The notes beneath the pieces are model-generated. The model ran no database searches, was not told the origin of the DNA, and worked only from the letters and a program-made list of their open reading frames with translations. Shown one piece after another: positions 9,708 through 18,366 of a stretch of 64,000 nt of DNA (position 1 is its first letter; each line of letters opens with the position of its first letter). The DNA comes from Ammoniphilus sp. CFH 90114. GTDB taxonomy: Bacteria > Bacillota > Bacilli > Aneurinibacillales > RAOX-1. The translations under genes were made by a program, and so were the position numbers. Location: the NCBI RefSeq assembly GCF_004123195.1, contig NZ_SDLI01000003.1, positions 186,001 through 250,000 of the forward strand, written 5' to 3'.

Positions 9708-11372
9708 TTAATTACTTTCTACAGCATCCTCTAACAGTTCAATTATATCTATTACTTCACTATTTCCACTGCGACCCCATTCACGCTTTAAGTGATTATA
9801 TACTGGTTTGGGATCTAGTCCTTTATTCAGTACCATTTTAACAAGACTAATGGTATCCTCACCATTAGGTTTACCTACCCTTCTCCCGTATGGGTATACC
9901 AAATACTGGAGAGTGTCCATATCATCTTTATTCTTTATACTAGGATCTGCACCATTATCTAATAATAACTTAATTATATCTTTATTCCCCATATCAATAG
10001 CCTGTTGTAGTAATGGCTGTTTAAAAAGAGAGTCACTAACATTGGGATTAGCGCCTGAATCCAAAAGAAGCTTCACAATTTCCGTGCTATTACTAAATAC
10101 AGCAGCCATTAGTGCATCATACTTTAGGAATAGTCCAGTACCTTTAGGTTGTTGTCTAGTTTTGATATCTGCACCAATTTGAAGAAGATACTGAACTACC
10201 TCCTTATTGCCCCTTAAACATGCGGATATAAGTGCTGTGTTTCCCTTTTGATTGATTGAGTCTTTATCAATACCCGACTGAATTAATGCTTTAACAATTT
10301 CTAGCCTACCTTCTTCCGCAGCTTGTACTAATCCCTCTTCTCCCTCGTACTTCTTCTCCCCAAGTCCCAATCTTTCTTTGGTTTCCTCATCAAATAGTAC
10401 ACCTTCTTTTTTTCCAAGCTCTTTGAGATAAAAATATTCATCTAACATATTGTAAAAATCGCCTGCTACCATAACATGGATAGGTGCTTGATATTCCAAT
10501 CCCGTAAGGTTATTTACTAAATTAATGATTGAATTACCAACAAAGATTCCTCTTGCTGTAACACTATCACCCTTTTTTACATTATTACTACCAAAGTAGA
10601 ACATTTGATAATAAGTCTGATTTTCATAGATTTCTGTAATAGGATTAATTTTTCCACCAGTATATCCAATTGCAATAGTAAGAATATCATTGTTGTCCAT
10701 TGTTACTCTTGTTATATCTTCAATAGTTATTCTATCAGCAAAATATTTATTTGCATTCTTATCTACAGACATCATATCTCTATCTTTTGAAAAGTATAAA
10801 CCAGGATCTTCTGTTAACTTTTGAATTGCCTGCTCAGTTAACTGCAGTTGATTACTTGTGTACTGGGGTATATATTTAGATAGATAATTAATATAAGCAC
10901 TTGCATCATAATTGTTTTGGGATTTTTGAACTACATACCCTTCATCTGTTGAAACATGGACAGTCTTCGTAGATACATCCCACGTTACACTTGCTCCTGC
11001 TGCCTCCCCTACAAATCTAACTGGAACCATTGTTCTTCCATTTATTATTTGTGGAGCTACATCCAGAGAAATCTCTTTACTATCTTCACCCACGTAGGCA
11101 CCTAACCAACCAATCTTTGTTCTAAACAAAATTCTTCCATCTTTATAAGCATCAATTATCTGTTCACTTGGATCCCATTGAAGCTCAGCACCAAGAGCCT
11201 CAAATATTCCTCTTAATGGTACCAATGTCCTTCCATTAATACTTACAGGATGTTGGTCAAAGGATAATACTTGACCATTAATTTTAACTGATATTTCACT
11301 TGCTGCTGAACTAACTGCTACTCCACTGAAAAGTAGTGACGATACAACTAATGTCTGAATTATCTTCTTCAT
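9708..11372 (-). CDS. Secreted protein with copper amine oxidase-like N domain and ankyrin repeats
   Basis: Signal peptide (residues 1-24). Then two halves of a copper-amine-oxidase N-terminal-like (stalk) domain, marked by INGRTLVPLRGIFEALGAEL and INGRTMVPVRFVGEAAGASV (about 25-145). A middle region of unknown fold (about 160-345) follows, then at least four ankyrin repeats (about 350-520; e.g. GNTALISACLRGNKEVVQYL, DIIKLLLDNGADPSIKN). ATG 11372 follows GGGGAG. The stalk domain is common in Paenibacillaceae cell-surface proteins; its fusion to ankyrin repeats is unusual. Role unknown. Confidence 0.75.
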   Translation of the reverse strand: MKKIIQTLVVSSLLFSGVAVSSAASEISVKINGQVLSFDQHPVSINGRTLVPLRGIFEALGAELQWDPSEQIIDAYKDGRILFRTKIGWLGAYVGEDSKEISLDVAPQIINGRTMVPVRFVGEAAGASVTWDVSTKTVHVSTDEGYVVQKSQNNYDASAYINYLSKYIPQYTSNQLQLTEQAIQKLTEDPGLYFSKDRDMMSVDKNANKYFADRITIEDITRVTMDNNDILTIAIGYTGGKINPITEIYENQTYYQMFYFGSNNVKKGDSVTARGIFVGNSIINLVNNLTGLEYQAPIHVMVAGDFYNMLDEYFYLKELGKKEGVLFDEETKERLGLGEKKYEGEEGLVQAAEEGRLEIVKALIQSGIDKDSINQKGNTALISACLRGNKEVVQYLLQIGADIKTRQQPKGTGLFLKYDALMAAVFSNSTEIVKLLLDSGANPNVSDSLFKQPLLQQAIDMGNKDIIKLLLDNGADPSIKNKDDMDTLQYLVYPYGRRVGKPNGEDTISLVKMVLNKGLDPKPVYNHLKREWGRSGNSEVIDIIELLEDAVESN

Positions 11373-11614
11373 ATTCGCTCCCCTTTTTCTCTAGTTAAAG
11401 TTAATTAGTTAATATCTCGAACTTTAGGTGTTCTTTTTTATTCCCCCTTATTACGCAGTTGTTAATCTAAATTAAAACTAGTAACATCTGGTTATTCGAC
11501 AATATATTCCATTAACCTGCATTTATTTTAAAAATTTAACAGGATTTAACATTACACTTGTTTTTATGTAAACTCCAGTTCCAGTAATGATGAATTCTAA
11601 AACCATATAACACA

Positions 11615-11655
11615 AAAAGGAAAAGAGAAGTCAAAAGTGACCTCTCTTTTCCTTT
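11615..11655 (-). terminator. Terminator after the 164-aa membrane protein gene
   Basis: AAAGGAAAAGAGA and TCTCTTTTCCTTT pair around GTC/GAC and a short loop. It lies 40 bases beyond the stop at 11695. The 320-base gap 11373-11694 otherwise shows no gene; its left part must carry the promoter of the ankyrin gene. The hairpin and the CACAAAAAGG bases before it resemble the one at 12341-12393. Confidence 0.7.
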
Positions 11656-11694
11656 ATCTTTATTATAAATATGATTGAGTAATGCTTGACTTAA

Positions 11695-12189
11695 TTATTT
11701 AACAGCTGCCTTTAACCAATTATCTATTATTTCAAAATTGCTCTTTTGACGTACCCTACCATATAGTAATATAGCAAGACATGCAATTCCTCCAAACGCG
11801 AATACCTTTTGTAAATCTAAATGCGATTTTATAATTGCCGCTGATTTATCACTACTTGCCTCAATGGATGCCTTTATGAGTTCAGTCTTATTAATGTCTT
11901 TAGTATTTAACCCATCTATCCGCATAAGGAGCCTAATTAAAAAATCTTGTTCTTGCTCATTTATTTGATAATGAATATTGGCAACACTTTGGAGAAATAC
12001 TTCTTGATATGTTAGAACACCATTTCCAGTATCGTACAGTAATTTATGAAAGACTTTTAGTGCATCTTGATCAAGTTTTGCATTATTTTTAACTATTTTT
12101 CTAATTATATTAGAAATTGTTGTAAATGTTGGAGCTAATGTTGTACTTCCTGCCAATTTTTTTAAGCCTCTTACACCAATAACATCCAT
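11695..12189 (-). CDS. Hypothetical protein with C-terminal membrane segment
   Basis: 164 aa from ATG 12189, which follows AGGAGG; the frame extends to 12222 without a better site. It is mostly helical, with one hydrophobic stretch near residues 128-145 (VFAFGGIACLAILLYG), followed by a basic tail. No motif recognised. It sits just downstream of the serine recombinase gene with its own terminator. Confidence 0.6.
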   Translation of the reverse strand: MDVIGVRGLKKLAGSTTLAPTFTTISNIIRKIVKNNAKLDQDALKVFHKLLYDTGNGVLTYQEVFLQSVANIHYQINEQEQDFLIRLLMRIDGLNTKDINKTELIKASIEASSDKSAAIIKSHLDLQKVFAFGGIACLAILLYGRVRQKSNFEIIDNWLKAAVK

Positions 12190-12327
12190 ATAAACCCCTC
12201 CTAAATTGGGTATTATTACCAATTGTTTTGTTGATATCTCTATAATTCCTTAATAAATCCTTCTCTAAACCTCAAGTATTAAATTTTTTAGATATCCTTC
12301 TAGCTTGTTTTTCACCTCCTTTTAAAA

Positions 12328-13995
12328 TTAAATATCGATATAAACACAAAAAGGAGAAGAGAAGTCATCAATAAATAATGACTCCTCTTCTCCATTACCA
12401 AGCAAATATTTCTTAACCTCTTTATTTATCTGAATACGTATCGTTTCTATTTTCCGATCCTCATTTATTGTTATCTCATGTATTAGAAGATGAAGTAATT
12501 GCTTCCTTTGTTCACGTGTTGTAGTCTCGTTGAGATTATTACTAAAGTTGTAAAGGATAGCTTTTACCAATTCAAGAGATACATTTTGTGTCTTATTGCT
12601 TTCAACAACTTCTTCAATTGGAGATAAGCGACTCTCAAGCAACGCTATTTCTTCGTTTAACTTATTTAGACGTTCCTTTAAAACAACCTTTTCAATGTCG
12701 CCATCTTCATATAATTTTAAAATCCTCTGCTTTTTCTCTTGAATACTATGAATTTCCTTCTTTAACACTTCATAGTCCTTTTTCAAAGGATCTAAGCTAT
12801 TATTATTATTTTTATTTATTTCCCCTACAATATCATGTAGTAACTTATTACTGTTGGATATTAGATTTAATTTATTTAATACATATGCATCAGCATAGTC
12901 GGTTCTCACACTATTTGAATTACAGACGCTAGTGCCTTTATTCTTCCATGCTCCGCATACATAATATTCAAGAACTCTTTTAGTTCCATCTTTTCTTCTA
13001 TTTGTAGTCCTACCAAGAACCATACCAGCACCACATTTTGGGCACTTTAAGATCCCAGTAAGAGGGAATTCACCAGTATGAATTCTGTTTGGTTTTCCCG
13101 TTCTACTCTTTAGAATTGATTGAGCTTTATCCCAGACTTCCTTAGTAATGATGGGAGAGTGCAATCCTTCTTGAATAATAGGGGTTGGATTAATATTATT
13201 TCTCCTTTTATCATTCCAATCCCTTCTTACGTTATAGCGTACTAAACCTACGTAAACTGGGTTTGTTAAAATGTTTTTTACAGCTATTATTGAGAAAAAA
13301 TTTCCCTTTTTGCTGCGGTGACCTTCCTTATTTATAGTATTAGCAATTGACTTATAGCCATTTCCCTCTACATATAATTCAAATATACGTTTCACTGTTT
13401 GCGCCTCCTTTTCATTAATTACAAGTTTTGTTGACTTTTTCTTACTACTACTCTTATTAGTAGTTTCCACCGTATTGTAGCCAAGCACTTTACCACCATT
13501 CCATGACCCCTGTCTAGCCCTTGCTAGCATTCCCATTTTGACATTCTCAGCTATATTGGCTCTCTCATACTCCGCCACAGCAGCCATTACATGAAAATGT
13601 AATTTACCGTTTGGGGTTTCTGTTTCATGATTATCTGAGTGAGAGCGAAACGTAACATTATTTCGATGAAGTAAATCTACTATTTTTAATATATCAAGTA
13701 GATTCCTAGCTAAGCGATTAGTCTTCCAAACTAAAACCATATTAAATCTCTTTTCGTTTACATCCACCATCATTTGCTGTAGAGCAAGACGTTTATTAAT
13801 GGACTTCCCACTAACTCCACGGTCTATATATTCCTTATATACTTCGTAGCCATTCTCCAAGCACCATTTATTAAGAATTCTAACTTGCTCATCAATGCTG
13901 TATCCCTCTTCAGCTTGTTCTGTTGTTGAAACACGAGCATATATTGCTACCTTAATTCCATTTAATTCTGAGAAAGTATTGACCTTTACCACCAT
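12328..13995 (-). CDS. Large serine recombinase, candidate cassette chromosome recombinase (Ccr-like)
   Basis: 555 aa, close to CcrB (about 540) and CcrC (about 560). The resolvase catalytic domain begins VAIYARVSTTEQ, with the nucleophilic Ser in the RVS motif and the supporting arginines in TNRLAR. A recombinase domain follows (about 160-290), then a zinc ribbon CPKCGAGM...YYVCG...SVCNS (about 320-370), a coiled coil (about 395-450) and a C-terminal tail. ATG 13995 follows AGGAGG. It is preceded by a catalytically dead paralogue domain and lies inside an element bounded by copies of the rlmH 3' end, so it is the obvious enzyme for integration and excision. Assignment to the Ccr clade is inference. 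Confidence 0.85.
   Translation of the reverse strand: MVVKVNTFSELNGIKVAIYARVSTTEQAEEGYSIDEQVRILNKWCLENGYEVYKEYIDRGVSGKSINKRLALQQMMVDVNEKRFNMVLVWKTNRLARNLLDILKIVDLLHRNNVTFRSHSDNHETETPNGKLHFHVMAAVAEYERANIAENVKMGMLARARQGSWNGGKVLGYNTVETTNKSSSKKKSTKLVINEKEAQTVKRIFELYVEGNGYKSIANTINKEGHRSKKGNFFSIIAVKNILTNPVYVGLVRYNVRRDWNDKRRNNINPTPIIQEGLHSPIITKEVWDKAQSILKSRTGKPNRIHTGEFPLTGILKCPKCGAGMVLGRTTNRRKDGTKRVLEYYVCGAWKNKGTSVCNSNSVRTDYADAYVLNKLNLISNSNKLLHDIVGEINKNNNNSLDPLKKDYEVLKKEIHSIQEKKQRILKLYEDGDIEKVVLKERLNKLNEEIALLESRLSPIEEVVESNKTQNVSLELVKAILYNFSNNLNETTTREQRKQLLHLLIHEITINEDRKIETIRIQINKEVKKYLLGNGEEESLFIDDFSSPFCVYIDI
12353..12393 (-). terminator. Hairpin terminator inside the 3' end of the serine recombinase gene
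   Basis: GGAGAAGAG-AGTCAT and ATGACT-CTCTTCTCC form a 15-pair stem with one mismatch, followed on the minus strand by TTTTT. Unusually the stop codon (12328-12330) lies beyond the T run, so the last codons of the recombinase would be transcribed only by read-through. Confidence 0.6.
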
Positions 13996-14040
13996 TATTC
14001 CTTCATCCTCCTTTTGTCTATACAAATTAATAAGTTTTTT

Positions 14041-14520
14041 TTATCCATAATTTCTAACAAATCTAAGTTTCTTTTTGCGCCTACTATTGCTATCATATTC
14101 CGCTATAGCCGTCATCATATGGAAGTTAAGGACTCCAGTAGGTGTTTCTGTTTCTATAGAATCAGAAATAGACCTAAATGTAATATTGTTGCTATAGAAA
14201 ACTCCAATGGTATTACACAATTGGAGTATTCTTCTAGACACATCTTTTGCCTTCCAAACGACAACCATATTAAAAGACCTCGTTTCAGCATCTGCAATAA
14301 GTTCTTCTAGAGTTTTACGAGTATTAGGTTTGTTGCCACGGATACCATAATCAACATACTCTTTATAAACTTCATAACCGTGTTCCCTACACCACTCACG
14401 TATTAGCTCTAACTGATCTTTAACATAACTACCACTATTCTTATCTTCTGCTTCTACTGAATTACCATGTACATAAATTGCTACTTTTTTAAATTGATCT
14501 GTTACTGCTCTTGCTAGCAT
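14041..14520 (-). CDS. Serine recombinase catalytic-domain protein lacking the catalytic serine
   Basis: 159 aa, only a resolvase N-terminal domain. It is clearly paralogous to residues 15-150 of the next gene (shared EVYKEY, FNMVVVWK, NNITFRS, ETETPTG). Where the active enzyme has YARVST, this has YVHGNS: the Arg is His and the catalytic Ser is Asn, so strand cleavage is not expected. No recombinase domain or zinc ribbon follows; the frame ends in a basic tail, 45 bases before the start of the active recombinase. The ATG at 14520 overlaps the stop of the preceding small gene (TAATG). It could be a decayed ccrA-like gene or a retained regulatory partner. Confidence 0.75.
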   Translation of the reverse strand: MLARAVTDQFKKVAIYVHGNSVEAEDKNSGSYVKDQLELIREWCREHGYEVYKEYVDYGIRGNKPNTRKTLEELIADAETRSFNMVVVWKAKDVSRRILQLCNTIGVFYSNNITFRSISDSIETETPTGVLNFHMMTAIAEYDSNSRRKKKLRFVRNYG

Positions 14521-14681
14521 TATTCATCTTCCCCCTTAATATCCTCTAGTAATTTATTACCCTTCTCTAACTTCTCATCTCGTTCTTTAGTAGATTTACT
14601 ATTCATATATGTGACGACCATCTCAGCTAACATACTGACTAAGAGATCGTATTTTGAGTTATTTGCTGTATCGAAATTCAT
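14520..14681 (-). CDS. Small protein leading the serine recombinase operon
   Basis: 53 aa with an excellent AGGAGG seven bases before ATG 14681. Its stop shares a base with the start of the dead resolvase gene, so the two are translationally coupled. It is hydrophobic-helical in the middle (YDLLVSMLAEMVVTYMNS) and charged at the C-terminus. Its place at the head of the recombinase operon suggests a regulatory or accessory role, but no family was recognised. Confidence 0.65.
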   Translation of the reverse strand: MNFDTANNSKYDLLVSMLAEMVVTYMNSKSTKERDEKLEKGNKLLEDIKGEDE

Positions 14682-14767
14682 GGTTAATTCCTCCTGTATA
14701 TTTAAGATAAATTAAAATCAATAACTTGAAGGGGACATAATTATATTAAATTCTTGAAAATTAATTT

Positions 14768-14930
14768 ATTCCCCCAGTTCCCTCACTATTATTAGAAAGT
14801 GAGAGATTTTTAGGTTGGAAAACATCCTTACTTTTAATTGAAAAATTTGTTGGTTTTGAGTTAGGGTGTTTTCCGTTCTTTTTTAGAATTCTCTCTCATC
14901 CCCAATTTGCTGGGGGGACTGAGGGAAAGT
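14768..14930. repeat. Long imperfect inverted repeat between the two recombinase loci
   Basis: Several paired blocks are nested around a centre near 14845: GTGAGAGAT (left) with TCTCTCAT (right), GGAAAACATCC with GGGTGTTTTCC, and C-rich CCCCCAGTTCCCTCA against GGGGGGACTGAGGGAA. The inner pairs are good, the outer one poor. There is no coding potential. It separates the tyrosine recombinase from the serine recombinase operon. Confidence 0.45.
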
Positions 14931-15794
14931 TTAGAGTGCCAATTGCTGTATGGCATCTTCGATGTCCTGATTCATGATATGAGCATAACCGCTTGTAGTC
15001 TTTAGACTAGAGTGACCTAGCAGCTCTTTTACGGCTACAATGTTTACGTTTTTGTGTACAAGTTCAGAAGCAAAGGAATGCCTTAACACATGGCAAGTCA
15101 CCTTTTTGTTCCACCCTAATCTATCTACCGTTTCTTTTAAGATCCTATTGACGTAGACATCAGAAAGGTTTCCAGATCTCCCAGTTAGAAATAACTTCTT
15201 AGAATCCATACGAACTCTCCAGCCTTCAATATAATGCTTTAAAGCCTTCTCCAACTCTGGGTGAAGAGGAAGCCTTCTTGACTTTTTACCTTTTCCATTT
15301 TTAATAAATATGGTCTTTTGATCAAAATCAATGTCTTCCAATTCCAAAGATAAACATTCAGTTATTCTAGCCCCAGTAAAAAAGAGTGTAACTATGACTA
15401 GTCTAACAAGTGGATGTTCTATGGCTCCAACAAGTGTTGTCACCTCGTTTGATGTTAAGAAGACACGCTCAACCTTCTCTTCTTCAAGTCTTTCTAAATG
15501 CTCAGCGTGGTTTTGTTGAATAAATCCAGCTTTTTTACAATACTTAAAGAATGAACGAATTGTATTCATTTGCCTATTTCTACTTGATGCCTTGTAGCTT
15601 CTTTCATTAATTAGCTTATCAAGGTAGGAAGTCATGTTACTTCCTACCACATCATCTATATCCTCAACACCTTCTTGTTGAAGATGTCTTAAAAACATCA
15701 TTAGGTCCTTTTGATACTCATCAATTGTTCCCTTACTTCTATTTTTATTGCTTAGCTCTTTAAGAAACTGTTTAACAGCTACTATTGGGCTCAT
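14931..15794 (-). CDS. Tyrosine recombinase (XerC/XerD-like)
   Basis: 287 aa. An N-terminal SAM-like core-binding domain (about 1-95) is followed by the catalytic domain with all expected residues: GARITECLSLE (Arg), KGKKSRRLP (Lys), HVLRHSFASEL (His-x-x-Arg), LGHSSLKTTSGYAHI (His, Tyr nucleophile). ATG 15794 is preceded by GAGGAG and lies 19 bases after the helicase gene; the longer frame to 15920 would overlap that gene. It is co-transcribed with the DUF927 helicase. It might resolve dimers of a replicating circular form, or be left from another integration. Confidence 0.9.
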   Translation of the reverse strand: MSPIVAVKQFLKELSNKNRSKGTIDEYQKDLMMFLRHLQQEGVEDIDDVVGSNMTSYLDKLINERSYKASSRNRQMNTIRSFFKYCKKAGFIQQNHAEHLERLEEEKVERVFLTSNEVTTLVGAIEHPLVRLVIVTLFFTGARITECLSLELEDIDFDQKTIFIKNGKGKKSRRLPLHPELEKALKHYIEGWRVRMDSKKLFLTGRSGNLSDVYVNRILKETVDRLGWNKKVTCHVLRHSFASELVHKNVNIVAVKELLGHSSLKTTSGYAHIMNQDIEDAIQQLAL

Positions 15795-15813
15795 GGTCTC
15801 TTCACTCCTCTTT

Positions 15814-17688
15814 CTAATCTTCTCTAAAGACATCCATAGGACTAGTAGGATTCCTTTTAACCTTGCGATTCCTAGCAATAGGGTTAGGATTAAAGCTCTC
15901 AAGTTTACTAATCTTCTCATTCTCAGATGTGTAAAAATCCTCTAGAATGTTACCCTTGTAAACAATACAATAAGTATAGTCACCCTTAGTTGAGTACTTC
16001 TTATTACCGACTGCTTCTTTACGGAGTTGTGCTTCATCTTTGCTGAACACTTGTTTTTTTAACATACTTCTTTTAATATCATGCTTTAAGAAGCCATTAG
16101 ATTTAAGTTCAGCTAAAAGAACTTGAAGGTCAGGAAACCCTAACTCATTTGCAATTTCTTTTAAAATAATGGGAAAGATATAGCAATTCGATGTGCCACT
16201 ATCGACTTCAATCTTTCCAAAGATCTTTTGATTAGGATTAACTTCTTCATCCTGGTACTTAAAGCTTCTTTTATTCTGAATAATGTATTGGCGCAAAGCA
16301 TAGTAAAATTTAGGAGCCAATTCACGTACATCCATGGAAGCCTCTTCTTGTTCAATAAGCATTTCGGTTATGTTTTCAATTGAGAGGTTCATTCCTAAAG
16401 CTTCATTAGCTAGCTGAGCACCTGTTAATATGAGAGCAAATTTCCCCCCCACCCTACTTGCAAACTTCGAGTCAGGCAATCTTTTCTCAAGTTCCCTTTT
16501 AAAACTTTGCCAGGTTTCTTTAATTTCTTGGGGATCTTTAGTCAATAAGTACTGAACATATTGACTACCTGCATGTCCGTAATTATTGGCCAAAATATCT
16601 TTTAGTGTTTCAGAATGCTCAGCACTTTTGGTCCATTGCACATTCTTAAATTCAAAAAGTCTAACATAGAGCCCCTCGTTGGCATCAGCATTTTCTAGAA
16701 TGGAAGCTTCTCCAGTAAAAATCATTACTGTTGCCCATCTTTCAGTATCCTTTAGTACGGATTCTTTATTTAAGCGAGCCTTATCTTTATTCTGAGCCAA
16801 CTTATATATGAGGGATGTAAAGGTCTTATTGCCAAGGTTATTCATGGATGTTTCATCAAATATGATGATTACTCCCATATTTCCAGAAATAATACTCTGT
16901 AATGCATTAGGAGTACCATTAAAGGATTGAATCAACCCATTATTCGTTATGCTAGGACTACCAAAAGGAGATGCGGCAACCACAGCAGCAGTTGTTTTTC
17001 CAGTTGTTGAGTTCCCTACCATATTCAAAAGTAATGAATCAACTTCAGAGATTTCAGTTACATTTAATAAACCAACTATAGGAGCTGCAAAACTTGCAGC
17101 TAATATTAATTCCATTGGTGTATATCCTAGAACATGTTCTTCTACAACTTTTAACCACTCCATGTACGAGCCTTTTGGTTCTATTTGAAGTGGGCCTATA
17201 TACTTAGAAAAGGGCTGTATCCCTTCTTGATAGACCTGATGATGACGGAAAATTAAATTATCATCATTAATTAACCAACCCAGCTTACAATGAGTATAAG
17301 TTTTGGATGCTATCTTCTCGTGCTTATCAATAAAGTCAAAGACATCATCGACTTTCCTTCCGCCAATATCTATCCCAATACTTAGGAAAGTTTTTAATTC
17401 GGGCTTAACTAACTTTGATCTATCAATGGTGGCATACTCCCACCTATCAAAAGAGAAATACTTCAAATTTAAGCTAACTTCCTTAGTCTCTATGCACTTA
17501 ATAACGGAATCGACAAGTGTAACGAAGCCTACTTCAACTTCCTTCTGCTCGCCTTTATTGTTTGTGACTATTTTAAATAATTTATTACCTTTTACTATAA
17601 AATAGTCTAGTTTGAAATATGCCGGAATGGACTGCTTTTCAGTTGAATCTGTTATACTGACAAAGTTATTTTCATTAAAAATGTTCAT
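15814..17688 (-). CDS. DUF927-domain AAA+ helicase, Cch-like (SCC replicative helicase type)
   Basis: 624 aa. The central ATPase has GNSTTGKTTAA (Walker A, about residue 230) and GVIIIFDETS (Walker B), followed by GEASILENADANEGLYVR, the pattern of DUF927 helicases. The N-terminal third has no motif I recognise; the C-terminal region looks like winged helix. DUF927 helicases (Cch/Cch2) accompany ccr genes in staphylococcal SCC elements, where one was reported to be an active MCM-like helicase. ATG 17688 follows GGAAGGGG. It is downstream of two small genes and upstream of a tyrosine recombinase, forming a likely replication module. Confidence 0.8.
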   Translation of the reverse strand: MNIFNENNFVSITDSTEKQSIPAYFKLDYFIVKGNKLFKIVTNNKGEQKEVEVGFVTLVDSVIKCIETKEVSLNLKYFSFDRWEYATIDRSKLVKPELKTFLSIGIDIGGRKVDDVFDFIDKHEKIASKTYTHCKLGWLINDDNLIFRHHQVYQEGIQPFSKYIGPLQIEPKGSYMEWLKVVEEHVLGYTPMELILAASFAAPIVGLLNVTEISEVDSLLLNMVGNSTTGKTTAAVVAASPFGSPSITNNGLIQSFNGTPNALQSIISGNMGVIIIFDETSMNNLGNKTFTSLIYKLAQNKDKARLNKESVLKDTERWATVMIFTGEASILENADANEGLYVRLFEFKNVQWTKSAEHSETLKDILANNYGHAGSQYVQYLLTKDPQEIKETWQSFKRELEKRLPDSKFASRVGGKFALILTGAQLANEALGMNLSIENITEMLIEQEEASMDVRELAPKFYYALRQYIIQNKRSFKYQDEEVNPNQKIFGKIEVDSGTSNCYIFPIILKEIANELGFPDLQVLLAELKSNGFLKHDIKRSMLKKQVFSKDEAQLRKEAVGNKKYSTKGDYTYCIVYKGNILEDFYTSENEKISKLESFNPNPIARNRKVKRNPTSPMDVFRED

Positions 17689-17899
17689 CTCAATTGCCCC
17701 TTCCTATAAATTGATAAATGCTTTACTCAAACTATCCATTTATTTATCGTTGACTTATTTATTTGCTGATGGCGTAATAGATACAATGTTGTGAACATAG
17801 TGCTTTGGTTATAAGGCTTATTAGCAATCTGATCACATCTCTTCTTGCGTATTGGGGTAACAATGTAATAATTATTACCCCTTAGGCTTTTTCGCAGTA

Positions 17900-18310
17900 T
17901 TATTCATCTTGCTCGTCAATGTTGGACACCTCTTCGAGGTTGACATATTCTCTACCATCTTTGGATACAACCTTCATTGTGAACAAGAATACTTGACCAA
18001 TTAATTTATTTATTACTAAACTCTGTCCTGGATCAGGCATACATCCCGATAACTCCATAAGCTTTCGGAAGGGAGTTCCAGACTTCCAGTTAGGATAGAT
18101 GAGAAATGACTGCTCCAATTCATTTCCTTCAGTATCTTCAAACTTGCAGAAAAGCCGAAGAGCTACCTTTTCGCCAGCTTTAACCAAGTTCGACTGTATA
18201 ATAGTGGTTGAATATTTACCGTCAATGAGCGCCTCAAGAGTTGGACGCACAAGCGACAATTCTTCGGATGGATTTATTAACTCTTCTTCATTATGATTAA
18301 AGGTTGTCAT
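17900..18310 (-). CDS. Small protein resembling phage ssDNA-binding proteins (OB-fold-like)
   Basis: 136 aa with AAGGAG before ATG 18310. It has alternating strands (KVALRLFCKFEDTEGNE, QSFLIYPNWKSGTPF, KLIGQVFLFTMKVVSKDG) and an acidic tail (EEVSNIDEQDE), the pattern of phage-type single-strand DNA-binding proteins. It sits directly before the DUF927 helicase with a 210-base gap. The single-strand binding role is inference from layout and context; no diagnostic motif exists. Confidence 0.5.
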   Translation of the reverse strand: MTTFNHNEEELINPSEELSLVRPTLEALIDGKYSTTIIQSNLVKAGEKVALRLFCKFEDTEGNELEQSFLIYPNWKSGTPFRKLMELSGCMPDPGQSLVINKLIGQVFLFTMKVVSKDGREYVNLEEVSNIDEQDE

Positions 18311-18366
18311 GGATCTAGTCTCCTTATGTTTGAATATGAAAGATTTGATATTTAATTTTCAGCTTA

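Noticed and set aside
9808-10182. 124-codon plus-strand frame opposite the ankyrin repeats
   Set aside because: Mirror of repeated leucine-rich ankyrin codons, with no ribosome site.
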